A stretch of 64,000 nucleotides of DNA from Phlegmacium glaucopus (lineage: Eukaryota; Basidiomycota; Agaricomycetes; Agaricales; Cortinariaceae). Shown here one piece after another: positions 12,444 through 24,263 of the stretch (within the stretch, counting starts at the first letter, position 1; every line of letters begins with the position of its first letter). The DNA lies in contig MU130379.1 in NCBI GenBank assembly GCA_015039465.1, positions 1 through 64,000 of the forward strand, given 5' to 3'. The notes under the pieces are model-generated. The model worked only from the letters and a program-made list of their open reading frames with translations, ran no database searches and had not been told where the DNA came from. The translations under genes and the position numbers were made by a program.

Positions 12444-14711
12444 TCAACCAGTAAGAAGACGCCAAAGAACCTTGGCCACAAGATTGGGATGGAGAGATTC
12501 AATCCCAGGGGCCAAAAACATTTTGGTGTGCCATAAAACATACCCTGTCAGTGTTCGGTCAGATATTGTTTATAATTGAAGTTCAAAAAAATGTAGACTT
12601 ACTAACTTGCTCATCCTAACATTGTTTGTGTTTGTATCTTAGTCGACATTCGAGATGATGGAAAAAAAGACTTACAACAGCAGCAAGGTGCATAAGTTGA
12701 ACACCATACCATCGAAATAACTTTCCAGTCGACAATGATTCTCCCGGAATCGGGGTCGTAGTGGTAAAACCGTAATCTAAAGAAATACAACTCAACAATA
12801 GGCACCATCAGCTAATGTCAATCAACCATACCGATTGTTTTAGTTATTTGCCTTTTACTCCCATTAGAGATAATGTAAATCTATAAAAGAGGAACATGGC
12901 GTACCACATGGGCTCAATCTTTCCTGCTTGATTGATGAAGAAATGTTTAGCAAAATCCTGAGGCAAGATTTGAGGCTCCCGCCCTTTGAGTGTCGAAAGT
13001 ACTGTATTCAGCGCAATGGCTCCTAAAACAGCTTTGAGGATTCCATGCCTGGGAGATTTGGCGACATAAGCGCGTTGGGCAACTTCAAGAGAAACAAACG
13101 AGCTCACCCATAGACTGGGTTGACTCTCATTACAGAATCTCCTATTGCGATCATGTTGCGCGGAAGATTAACCCCATGTTGGTAGCGATGGTAGACGGCA
13201 GGTGCTAAATGAAAATCTTCAGTATTAATTTTGATAGATAATAGACACGTACGGGTGCGGACTGCCTCATGAGTAAACGTGACAGACTCGTTCTTGAATC
13301 GCGACACGATGTCGAAAACCCATACTGGGATTGACTCCTCGAGGGTGGCATCAAAACTTTTGAGGTAGGCTTCGAGTGTTTCTGTGTCTTTAGGAAGATC
13401 GGAGGATCCCCATGCGCCGCAGATGATCTCGACTATGGGCTGGTCAAAAAGAAAATAGTGTAAAGAGGATTGTCAACAGACCTATATTTCCGTCTACCCG
13501 TATTAAGCCGAGCGCCCTTCCGTCACTCGGATAGTCGGTGTGACAACCGTAGATTACACCGGAATTTCCAAACCCACCAGGAACATGCAACGTGTTGTTC
13601 ATTGATACAGGAATTCTGTATCGTAGCGTAGAGTAATGCATTCGATGATCGAAAGTAATCTTTAGTTGATCTAGAGGGTATGTGCCTTTGGGGTAAAAGG
13701 TTGTGTACCCATACCCAGCACGTTCCAGCCATTTCATGCCTGCAGTGGAACCCGTGCAGTCTATGTAGATGAGGGACAGATGAGAAATGGTGAAGAATAA
13801 ATCATTCGTGGTCATACCGGCTACCATTGTTGCTTCGACATTCTGAATTCCATCGGCAGTTCTCACCGAAACTTTCTGGATGCGTGAAGAATCGGTAGGA
13901 TCGGCATGAATTGCCGTCACAGTACCAATCATGGTCTCAATGTTCGGATACTTCTGTTGACCAAGAACCAAGCGGCGAAGGAGGCTCTCGACTCCTGCAC
14001 GACACCAATAAGCAGTTTCCGGCAGCTTTCCTTTGAAAGACTTGTAAGGCTCTGGTACGGACTTCCCTCTCGCATTCTGCTTCCAATCTGCGGGTAGAAT
14101 CCTGTTTTGATGAGCTAATGGATGCGAAATGGTAGCTGCTTAACTTACCGTATGTCAGAAGCCAAGCACTCTTTCTCAAAGCTCGGGAAGAGTCTTTTGA
14201 GACCAAGGAAGCCCATGCGTTGGATAGGACCTGATCAAAGTATGTGAGCAGAGGACAAACCCCTCGAGCCCTCAATACGAGTAGCTTACCTTGACCAGAG
14301 CGATATTGCATAACTCTGGTGCGCTTGTTCTTCTGAGTCCAGGCCTGAGTCGGCATTCCATCATCGGTAAACAACCAAGCCTCGGGCTCTACGATCAAGA
14401 CACGCTCAAAGTGGTCATGACACACACGTGCGGTAATCAAGCCAGATATACTATATACATAGCGAAATAATTCGTATCAGTTTATAAAACAGCAAGTAGC
14501 GAGCTCAAGAACTATCTCACCTGCCACCACAAATAACAGCTGCGCCTTTTATCTTGTCCTGTTTTGCACGAGGGTTTCCTAACAGAGGCAGATCTATAAT
14601 GGCAGTTTCTTTAGCAAGAAGTTGTTGTCGAAGCCAGTTCCACGCTAGTAGCAGGAGAAAATAGAGGACAATGAATGTGGCCAGAACCAACCAGAAGATG
14701 TTCACTACCAT
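12444..14711 (-). CDS. FAD-dependent monooxygenase, ER-anchored, array copy 4
   Basis: Layout as in copy 2. Membrane helix MVVNIFWLVLATFIVLYFLL; AVICGG joined to S-ISGLITARVC; the DCTGSTAGMKW exon; DHRMHYSTLRYRIPVSMNN; GDSVMRVNPVYG; then GILKAVLGAIALNTVLSTLK. The last exon reads WHTKMFLAPGIESLHPNLVA and ends ...LTG-stop at 12444-12446. The frame is open in all recognised exons. A small insertion around 14265 lengthens the intron after exon 2 relative to its sisters. Confidence 0.75.
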
Positions 14712-14992
14712 ATCGACAGGCGCAGGTGGGGGGAGATAACAAGCCCAGTACGATACTTAGTTTGAGGTTAAATGTGCAAAGTAAGTAAGAGAATTCCGTT
14801 GAAGGTGGCCAAACTTGTGACAAAGTTGACAAGTTATGTCGTAAATATTTGATACGCCGCATGCCTTCAGAATGGTAGTTCAGGAGCCTGGATGGTACTC
14901 AAATGCTACCTCCAGCCGTGCTAACTGCTTTCTGAAGATCACCATCATGATGAGAAGTTGGGCTCAGGCTCCCAACCTTAGGTATAGTACAA

Positions 14993-16272
14993 GGTTTTGC
15001 ATAATTCCGTGAACAGCGTGATTTTTGTTTTCCGGTGACCCCGTCGGCCTAAAAAGGCAAGATGATGAGCTCTTCTGATGGGATGGATCTCCCCTACAGC
15101 TATGCGTGCTCTTCTATATCACGATCTGAAGAAATTGATAGTTACTTGGTATAGCTGCTAGCAGTCGTCGAAGGGAAGCGGTGTTACTTAGTCAGGTCGT
15201 CTATCACCTCACGTGATACACATCTTCGTTTATCTCTCACACTCCTTTTTTACTTGAGGCATACACTATTCGCGTCTAGATCAAAGATTAGACTCGTGAC
15301 CAGTCGGAGAATGAGGATGTGGTGGAGAGAATCCTCGATTCTCCGACTGGTACAGCTGAGTTTAAAAGGGGGGGGTAGCGACTATGATCGGACACCTGTC
15401 AGGAATTGTTCGAAAGAGTCTCCTTATATAGTATGATACCAATTGAAGTAATCGATATTCTGGGATCTCCAGCCTAAAAAGAAAGTCGCGTCTCTTTCAA
15501 TGAAAACCGTGTTTTGATAGGTTCAAAATTCACCATTGCTCTGTATAACCAACATAAGCAAGTTGACAATGGTCATTTTGAGGTCCTGGAGATCCTGGAG
15601 GACTGTCAGAATTGAAATTTTTCGCAGGCTTCTCAGTTTCCGTTGACGTCCACTGGCAGTAAAATCAAGAAAAAAAGTGGGGAATCAGAGGGATTAGAGA
15701 GCTCGCTTGTTGACGATGCGGTATCCCTTGTTTTCACTGCTAAACACACCTACCATTCTTTTTTTTTACATTTTTTATGTGAACAAATTGAATGATTTGG
15801 TATGCTATTGTCCTATTCTTTCGATCTTCAAACTTCAAAACTCAAGCTCCAACAATTCGAGCGGGAAGGCAGTAATGTTGGCTGCAGATCAGTGCTCCAG
15901 CTGCAATGTATTCAAAATTCAACAGAGGTTTGCAATGCGAGGAAACGGTCACATGATATGCTGCTTCCTTTTTGAGAAATTGAGATTTTAAGAACTACGT
16001 GATTTGGTATCCTGCTTTATTAGGTTATTCTTTCGAACGATTCCTGACAGCTGCTCGATCATAGTCGCTACCCCCCTGTTTTAAACTCAGCCGTACAGGT
16101 CCCTCTATCGAGGTTCTGCGCAGCCGTCACATCATAGAGGGAACGGTCACAGGTCTAATCAAAGATCAACAAGCGGTAATCAGCTCAGCGCTCAACTCTT
16201 GCCTTATTTGGCAAGTCGTGTCACGTCACACTGGAAAACTAAAAATCACGCTACACGTAATTATGCAAAACC
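14993..16272. mobile_element. Non-autonomous inverted-repeat DNA element, 1.28 kb
   Basis: The outer ends are inverted copies: GGTTTTGCATAATTCCGTG at 14993 against the complement of 16272 and leftward, continuing through GCGTGATTTTTGTTTTCC. A second, longer pair lies inside (from 15276, GATCAAAGATTAGACTCGTG, against the complement of about 16025-16172), extending over TAGCGACTATGATCG and CTGTCAGGAAT to a TTCGAAAGA block. Each inner arm carries its own small hairpin. No transposase-like frame is present. The uninterrupted site seen upstream of copy 5 (TTGGGTATAATAACTCGG, about 19458) matches the sequences on both sides, supporting an insertion. The target duplication is not clear. Confidence 0.65.
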
Positions 16273-16887
16273 AGTTGCAAAACCCTGCAAGGCTGCAATA
16301 ACTCGGATTAGGCCCGTTCGAAGCGGCCTTGAATCCACTAGGTGCTGCATTATTTATCCTAACACCCAATGAATGACATCGGCCACCTTTCGTGCACTTG
16401 GAATATCTCACTGGCACTCACTTTTTATCCATTTTACTCAAGATTTTGGCTAGCCAGTCCAGTAGATATTACTCATATATCCTTTTGTTGTTTGCTCGCA
16501 GTTTGAATGTACTCAATGAAGAGGAAGAAAAGAACCACGCTCGCAGCCACATTACGCCGTGACTGGGTAGTGTGAGTATTCTAAAAAGAATGTAATAAAT
16601 TGGCCTTGTTTGATTTTGAAAGCTCAAATTGAAGCGAGACAAGAGGGCGGCCTGATGTCAGTGCAAATGTTTGCTTATAAAATCATTAAAAGCATCAATT
16701 GTAAACGTAAGCATGCCAGAAACGTCGTAACGTGGGAGGATTGAACCAAATCTATGAGCCACTGGCATAACTTTTGATGAATGAGTCAAATGACGTGGTG
16801 GCCGCGTGAGGGCTGATCATGAAGGTGAGAGTACATGCTATTTTAATGTACTGACAAAATCCCATTAGACGCCTGCACAGATAGTCA
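16273..16887. other. Spacer between the inserted element and array copy 5
   Basis: It repeats the 3' flank seen at 19450-20056 and 22990-23400 (shared GTAAACGTAAGC, GCCAGAAACGTCGTAA and GCTGATCATGAAG blocks). It is the 3' region of copy 5 and carries no gene. Confidence 0.55.
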
Positions 16888-19153
16888 CTAGCAACCAGTA
16901 AGAACACGCCAAAGAACCTTAGCCACAAGATTGGGATGGAGAGATTCAATCCCAGGGGCCAAAAACATATTGGTGTGCCATAAGACAGACCCTGTCAGGG
17001 TTTCAGTCAGATATTGTGTATAATTTGTGCTCAAAAAAATTGTAGACTTACTAACGTGCTCATCCTAAGATTGTTTGCATGTCAATCTACAGTCGAGATG
17101 AGGTGAGAGAGAGAAAAAAAGACTTACAACAGCAGCAAGGTGCATGAGTTGAATACCATACCATCGAAACAATTTCCCAGTCGACAATGATTCTCCCGGA
17201 ATTGGCGTCGTAGTGGTAAAACCGTAATCTAAAGGGGTAAAACTCAACTGTAAGTGCCATGAGGTAATACCAATCAACCATACCAAATGTTTTGGTTAAT
17301 TGCCTTGACATACGTTAGAGATAATTTAAGTCTGAGTAAGAGGAAGATTGCGTACCACATGGGCTCGATCTTTGCTGCTTGATTGATAAAGAAATGCTTG
17401 GCAAAATCCTGTGGCAAAGTTTGAGGCTCACGCCCTTTGATTGTTGTGAGTACTGTATTCAGTGCAGTGGCTCCTGAAATAGCTTTGATGATTCCATGTC
17501 TATGACATTTGGCGACATAAGCGCATTAAGCAACTTGAAGAAGAGAAACCTCACCCGTAGATTGGGTTGACTTTCATTACAGAATCTCCTATTGCGATCA
17601 TGTTGCGCGGAAGATTAACTCCATATTGATAGCGATCATAGACGGAAGGTGCTAAATACAAAATTTGAATATCAGACTTTTGATAAATAATTAAACACGT
17701 ACGGGTGCGGACTGCCTCATGAGTAAACATGACAGACTCGTTCTTGAATCGCGACAGCATGTCGAAAATCCATGTTGGCATTGGCTCATCGAGGGTGGCA
17801 TCAAAACTTGTGAGGTAAGCTTCGAGTGTCTCTGTGTCTTTAGGAAGATTGGAGGATCCCCATGCGCCACAGAGGATATCGACTATCGGCCGGTCAAAAG
17901 GAAGATATTGTAAAGAAGTTTCTCAAACAGACCTATATTTCCGTCTCCCCGTGCCATGCCGACCGCTCTTCCGTCACTCGGATAGTCGGCGTTACAAGTG
18001 TAAATTATACCGCAATTTCCAAACCCACCAGGAACAGGCAACTTGTTGTTCATTGATACAGGAACTCTGTATCGTAGCGTAGAGTAATGCATCCGATGGT
18101 CGAAAGTAATCCTCAGTTGATCTAGAGGGTATGTGCCTTGGGGGTAAAAGATTTGGTAACCATAACCAGCACGTTCCAGCCACTTCATGCCTGCAGTGGA
18201 ACCCGTGCAGTCTATGTAGATGAGGGGCAGATGAGAAATGGTGAATAATAAGTCAATCATGGTCGTACCGGCTACCATTGATGCTTCAACATTCTGAATT
18301 CCATCGGCAGTTCTCACCGAAACTTTCTGGATGCGTGAAGGATCGGTAGGATCGGGATGGACTGCTGTCACAGTGCCAACCATGGTTTCAATGTTCGGAT
18401 ACCTCTGTTGACCAAGAACCAAGCGGCGAAGAAGGCTCTCGACTCCTGCTCGACTCCAATGAGAGGTTTCTGGCAGCTTTCCTTTGAAAGATTTGTACGG
18501 CTCTGGGATGAGCTTGCCTCTCATATTCTGCTTGAAATCTGCGGGTAGAATCCTGTTTTGATGAAGGTGGCGGATGCGAAATGGTAGTTGCTTAATAACT
18601 TACCGTATGTCGGAAGCCAAGCATTCTTTCTCAAGGCTCGGGAAGAGCTTTTTGAGACCAAGGAAGCCCATACGTTGGATAGGACCTGATCAAAGTATGT
18701 GAGCAGAGGACAAATCAATTCGAGTGGCTTACCTTGACCAGAGCGATATTGCATAACTCTGGTGCGCTTGTTCTTCTGAGTCCATGCATGAGTCGGCATT
18801 CCATCATCGGTAAACAACCAAGCCTCGGGCTCTACGATCAAGACACGCTCAAAGTGGTCATGACACACACGTGCGGTAATCAAGCCAGATATACTATATA
18901 CATAGTAAAATAATGCGTATCAGTTTATAAAACAGCAAATAGCAAGCTGGAGACAACCTCACCTGCCACCACAAATTACGGCTGTGCCTTTTATCTTGTC
19001 TCGTTTTTCGCGCGGGTTTCCTAACAGAGGTAGATCTAGAATGGCAGTTTCTTTAGCGAGAAGTTGTTGTCGAAGCCAGTTCCATGCTAGTAGCAGGAGA
19101 AGATAGAGGACAATGGGTAGGGCCAGAATCAACCAGAAGATTCTCGCTGCCAT
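16888..19153 (-). CDS. FAD-dependent monooxygenase, ER-anchored, array copy 5
   Basis: Starts MAARIFWLILALPIVLYLLL (membrane helix); the ATG is complementary to 19151-19153. Exons then give GGSISGLITARVC, LPADFKQNMRGKLIPEPYKS, DCTGSTAGMKWLERAGYGYQ, DHRMHYSTLRYRVPVSMNNK, GDSVMKVNPIYG (Lys where the sisters have Arg) and LDYGFTTTTPIPGES. The end is HTNMFLAPGIESLHPNLVA followed by LTGC-stop at 16888-16890, one residue longer than the others. The DYGF exon can be joined to the preceding one by donor GTCAAG and acceptor CTTACAG only in this copy, so the splice site used may differ between paralogues. It looks intact. Confidence 0.74.
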
Positions 19154-20056
19154 GTCGATACTAGGCGCAGGTGAGGGAAGAAAACATTGTAGCCCAGCAC
19201 GATACTTAAATGTGCAACAAGAAATTCTAGGAGGTGAATCTTGACAGTCAATAATGTCGTAAACAACCCTGAAACTGGGACACTCGAAAAGTCCCCATAA
19301 GAACGAGCTTCGTAAGACTCGTAATATTTGATACGCAGCATGCCTTCTGGTACTACATATCTCAGCATGCCATGGTGGGTTCGAAAACCTGCTGGTACCT
19401 CCAGCCGTGCTACTAGACTGCTCTTTGCAGATCACCATGACAAGTTGTGAGAATCCTTGGGTATAATAACTCGGATGGGCACAGACGTTGAGGAAACCTT
19501 TTTTGATTGGCTGAGGCCCGTTGGAAGCGGCCTTGAATCCAATAGCTTTCTTTATTTGTTCTCCTATGACATCGGCCACCTTTCGTGCACTTGGAATATT
19601 TCACTCACTTTTTGTACTCAAGATTTTGACTTGACTAGTTAATCCAGTAGATACTACTCACATATACCTTTTTTGTTTGCTCGCAGTTTTGAATGTACTC
19701 AATGAAGAGGAAGAAAGGAAGAAAAGAACCACGCTCGCAGCCAACATCACGCCGTGACTTGTTTGATTTTGAAAACTTAGAAGCGATATGAGAGGGTCGG
19801 CTAGCTAGAAGCCTGATGTCAGCCCAAATGTTTGCTTGTAAAACCATTGAAAAGCATTAGATGTAAACGTAAGCGTGCCAGAAACGTCGTAAAAAGGTTT
19901 GGAGGATTTTGAGCCAAATTTATGAGCCACTGGCATTGGACTTTTGATGAATGAGTCAAATGACGTGTGGCCGCGTTAAAGCTGATCATGAAGAAAGTGA
20001 GAGTACATACTACTTTAATGTGCTGACAAAATCCCATTAGACGCCTGCACAGATAG
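19154..20056. other. Spacer between array copies 5 and 6
   Basis: It carries the 5' flank of copy 5 and the 3' flank of copy 6. Its 19440-20056 part is closely related to 16280-16887 and 22850-23400. An apparent upstream extension of the copy 5 exon 1 frame (to 19579) is not conserved in the other copies. Confidence 0.55.
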
Positions 20057-22327
20057 TCAACCAGTAAGAACACGCCAAAGAACCTTAACCACAAGATTGG
20101 GATGGAGAGAGTCAATCCCAGGGGCCAAAAACATCTTGGTGTGCCATAAGACAGAGCCTATCAGGGTCCGGTCAGTCATTGTTTATGATTTAAGTTCGAA
20201 ACAAATGTAGACTTACGAGCGTGTTCATCCTAAGATTGTTTGCATCTCAGTCGAGATGAGGAGAGAGAGAAATAAAAAGACTTACAACAGCAGCGAGGTG
20301 CATAAGTTGAACACTATACCATCGAAGGAACCTTCCGGTCGACAATGATTCTCCCGGAATTGGCGTCGTAGTGATATAACCGTAATCTAACGAGGTATAA
20401 CTCAACGATAAGTGCCATGAGGTAATGCGAATCAACCATACCAGCTGTTTTAGTTAATTGCCTTGACATCCATCCGTTAGAGATAATGTAAGTCCGAGCG
20501 AGAGGAAGATTGCGTACCACATGGGCTCGATCTTTGCTGCTTGATTGATGAAGAAATGTTTAGCAAAATCCTGCGGCAAAGGTTGAAGCGCCTGCCCCTT
20601 GATTGTTGAGAGTACCGTATTTAGCGCAATGGCTCCTAAAGTAGCCTTGAGGGTTCCCTGTCTATGAGGTTTGGCGACATAAGCGTACTATAGGCAACCT
20701 GAAAGGAAAGCGAGTTTACGCATAAATTGGGTTGATTCTCATTGCAGAATCTCCTGTTATGATCATGTTGTAGGGAAGATTAACTCCAAATTGATAGCGA
20801 TCGTAGGTGGAAGGCGCTAAATGAAAAATTTCAATATTAGGCTGTGGATAGATGATAGACACGTACGGGCGCGGACTGCATCATGAGTAAACGTGACAGA
20901 TTCGTCTTTGAATCGCGATACGATTTCGAAAACCCATGTTGGGATTGGCTCATCGAGGATGGCATCAAAGCTTGTGAGGTAAGCTTCGAGTGTTTCTGTG
21001 TCTTTAGGAAGCTCGGAGGATCCCCATGCGCCGCAGATGATCTCGACTATTATTCAACTGGTCAAACACGGAAGGCAGCGTAGAGAGGTTTGTCATACAG
21101 ACCTATATTTCCATCCACCCGTAATATGGCGATTACTCTTCCATCACTTGGATAGTCGGTGTAGCAGGTGTATATAAAACCGCCATTTTCAAACCCACCA
21201 GGAACAGGCAACTCGTTGTTCATTGATACAGGAACTTTGTATCGTAGCGTAGAGTAATGCATCCGATGGTCGAAAGTAATCCTTAGTTGATCTAGAGGGT
21301 ATGTGCCTTTGGGGTAAACCATGGTGTACCCATACCCAGCACGTTTCAGCCACTTAATGCCTGCAGTGGAACCCGTACAGTCTATGTAGATGAGAGGGCA
21401 GATAAGAAATGGTGAAGAATAGGTCAATGGTGGTCGTACCGGCTACCATTGTTGCTTCGACATTCTGAACCCCATCGGCAGTTCTCACCGAAACTTTCTG
21501 GATGCGTGAAGAATCGGTAGGATCGGCATGAACTGCCGTCACAGTACCAACCATGGTTTCAATGTTCGGATACTTCTGTTGACCAAGAACCAAGCGGCGA
21601 AGAAGGCTCTCGACTCCTGCACGACTCCAATGAGAGGTTTCCGGCAGCTTGCCTTTGAAAGACTTGTACGGCTCTGGTACGTGCTTGCCTCTCACTCTCT
21701 GATTCCAATCTGCGGGTAGAATGCTGTTACGAGGATATTACTTAAGGGGATTGGTGCGAAATGGTAGCTGCTTAACTACCGTATGTCGGAAGCCAAGCAC
21801 TCTTTCTCAAAGCTCGGGAAGAGTCTTTTGAGACCAAGGAATCCCATACGTTGGATAGGAGCTGATCAAAGTATGATGTGAGCAGAGGATAAGCCCCAAT
21901 ACAAGTGGCTTACCTTGAGCAGAGCGATATTGCTTAACTCTGGTGCGTGTGTTCTTCTGAGTCCAGGCCTGGGTCGGCATTGCATCATCGGTAAACAACC
22001 AAGCCTCGGGCTCTACGATCAAGACCCGCTCAAAGTGGTCATGGCATACGCGTGCGGTTATCAAACCAGATATGCTATATGCAGAGTAAAATAAAATAAT
22101 CCGCATCAATTTATAAAACATAAAATAGCGAGACTGCCTCACCTGCCACCACAAATAACGGCTGTGCCTTTTATCTTATCTTTTACTCTGCGAGGGTTTC
22201 CTAAGGAAGGAAGATCTAGAATGGCAATTTCTTTTGTGAAAAGTTGTTGTCGAAGCCAGTTCCATGCGAGTAGCAGGAGCAGATAGAGGACGAGGGGTAT
22301 GGCCAGAATCAGCCAGACGATAGGCAT
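20057..22327 (-). CDS. FAD-dependent monooxygenase, ER-anchored, array copy 6 (most diverged)
   Basis: Starts MPIVWLILAIPLVLYLLLLL (membrane helix). The FAD-site half codon GG-S, DCTGSTAGIKWLKRAGYGY and DHRMHYSTLRYKVPVS are present, and the end is HTKMFLAPGIDSLHPNLVV with ...LTG-stop at 20057-20059. The third FAD motif is altered: GDSAMRINPIYA instead of GDSVMRVNPIYG, with the donor changed from GG-GTGAG to GC-GTAAAC. Intron 5 contains an unrelated stretch (21048-21070) absent from its sisters. These changes suggest relaxed constraint or a different activity, but no stop or frameshift is seen. The exon model follows copy 2. Confidence 0.68.
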
Positions 22328-22530
22328 GTAGACAGGCGCAGGTGAGGGGAGAAAGCAAGCCCAGTACGATATTTAATTTGGGGCTTAAATGTGCAGCGTA
22401 GGACCGTAGGTAAGTGATCGATGCAGCGCATATATCGAAGGTGGCGAATCTAGCTTGACAGCTATGTATCTAGTAACTGTCGCATGTATTGAAAGCATCT
22501 CAGCCCAGCACATGTGAGTTCAAAGTCCTA
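22328..22530. other. 5' flank of array copy 6
   Basis: Related to the 8760-8950 flank of copy 3. It is interrupted on the distal side by the MITE at 22531. Confidence 0.5.
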
Positions 22531-22784
22531 GGGCTGCGCACCGTACTGTAACGGTAGTTGGCCGTATTTTTGGCGAACTCGCCACGGTACGAGTACAGTT
22601 CAGCGCCAAACCGTAAGCCGTAGAAAACGGTTCGGCAGCTCACATCGAGCAACTCATAGCAAGGAATCGGCCAAAATTCAATCTAACCGCGGATGCGCCA
22701 CCAATTGGCCGATCCAAACCGACACCCAGATCTTCTACGGTACGGTACCCGTATGCTGTAGCCTATAGTTGCGGTGCGCAGCCC
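22531..22784. mobile_element. MITE, 254 bp, with 13-14 bp terminal inverted repeats
   Basis: The ends are GGGCTGCGCACCG and its exact complement CGGTGCGCAGCCC, flanked on both sides by TA. The inner sequence has further complementary blocks (ACGGTACGAGTAC / TACGGTACGGTACCCGT) and no coding frame. The flanks continue colinearly with the 5' flank of copy 3 (about 8900-8980), which lacks the element, so this is an insertion with a probable TA target duplication. Confidence 0.75.
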
Positions 22785-23420
22785 TATGGGAGACTAGATG
22801 ATGTAGCAGTGCTAATTGCTCTTTGCAGACCACCATGAGTAAGTTGAATTCAAGTTCCCCAGTAAGAAACCCTGGGTATAATATCCCCAGACGTCGACAA
22901 AACCTTTTTTGGTGAGGCCCGTTCAAGTTGGACTGTTGGAAGCGTTCAATCCTTTATTTAGGTTTGTTTGTTTGTTACATTATTTATCTCTCTAACATTG
23001 ACCCACAAGATCACCTTTCGCCCACTTGGAATATCTCACTCGAGATTTTGAGTTGTGTAATCCATTAGATGCTACTCATATTCCTCCTTTTTGTCCGCAA
23101 TGTACCCAATGAAGAGGGAGAACAATCGCCTTGCCAAGCTCGCAGCTACATCACGCGGTGACTGGTGTGAGTATTCTAATAAAATGTAATTTGGCCTGTC
23201 TGATTTTGAAAGCTCAAATAGAAGCGATACGTGGCTTCTATCATAGAAGAATGATGATCAGACCATTAACGTCTCCAGCATGCCAGAAACGTCGTCAAAA
23301 AATTGAGAGGATTTTGAGCCAAATTTATGAGCCCTTGGCGTTGGTTGGACTTTCATGAATAATGGCGTTGTGGCCGCGTTGGAGCTGATCATGAAGAAAT
23401 AGAAGTAGTAAAGAGTTCAT
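22785..23420. repeat. Truncated seventh FAD-array unit (spacer part only)
   Basis: From 22785 to about 22930 this is the distal 5' flank of copy 6. From about 22990 to 23400 it repeats the 3' flank that follows copies 5 and 6 (ACCTTTCGCCCACTTGGAATAT, TTTGAAAGCTCAAAT, GCCAGAAACGTCGT, GCTGATCATGAAGAAA). Similarity stops where the next gene's 3' end would begin, so the seventh gene body is gone. Confidence 0.6.
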
Positions 23421-23568
23421 GGTGAAGAGGACTGCTCTGACGTTCTCGGTGCAGGCCGCTTGTACTTCATCCATAGAAAAGAATGTTCTCCGTACGAAAT
23501 GTAGCGCATGAATTTTAGAGTAGGTGTGACCTGGTGTACATTCCACATAAGCATGAGGATCAAGAGAC

Positions 23569-24263
23569 CTACTCCGTCCTTGATGTGTAGATCGAGAGAA
23601 TCTGTGAATTCATGAGACGAGAATCGGAAATTCCGCTTCCGTTGACTCGTGTACTCTTTCCAAGGGCCAGAGGTTTGACAGATGGTGGCGGCATCCCAGA
23701 AGAATGATTCCGTTCTTTTTTCGGCATGGCATCCGTCCCAGAGTCGGAAATCGCACACGCGAGTCGAGACAGCACAGGCGTAGCAGTGGAAATCGAAGAA
23801 TCACGACGATGAGACACCTTGGATGGCTGTGCAGGAGTACTGCCAACTGTGCCTTTCCTCTTGAGCTAGATAGAAGGTAAAACATAAGATACAACACGTA
23901 AATATAAGAAAAGGAAAAATAAATAAATACAAGTTCAAGTTCCCGTTGCTTCGAATCTAACGCGATGTTGAGACCTTGGAGATCTTCCTCGTCGAGAGCT
24001 CTCAGATCAGCCTCGTGATGTCCGCACAATTCTGTTCGAAGCACTAACTGAGTCTGCAAAGAGAGGATGAGGCTTTCCTCCATCGACGCCTTTCGGACAT
24101 GTTTCAAGGTACCCTTTAGTTGCGTAGGAGGAATCGTCGTTTGAGTATAATATGTATTCACATGAGCATCGAAAGGGTCGGGCTCAGATGCACACATCCA
24201 CAGTACATATGCGTCAGGCAAGAGACCAACCCAGAGACCGTGACACGTTCGAAACGTCCGAGG
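23569..24263 (-). CDS. Hypothetical protein, partial gene model
   Basis: Two exons can be joined on the minus strand: 24263-23931 (preceded by acceptor CACACTAG) and 23865-23569, separated by a 65 base intron (donor GTATTT, acceptor TATCTAG), phase 0. The join gives DSKQRELEL followed by LKRKGTVGSTPAQPSK and a Ser/Arg-rich tail ending SIYTSRTE-stop. The first exon contains an amphipathic, coiled-coil-like stretch (ASMEESLILSLQTQLVL, LRALDEEDLQGL). One or more 5' exons probably lie between 24550 and 24960 (a possible ATG with donor GTAAGT at 24956-24935), but they could not be joined. No family is recognised. Confidence 0.4.
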
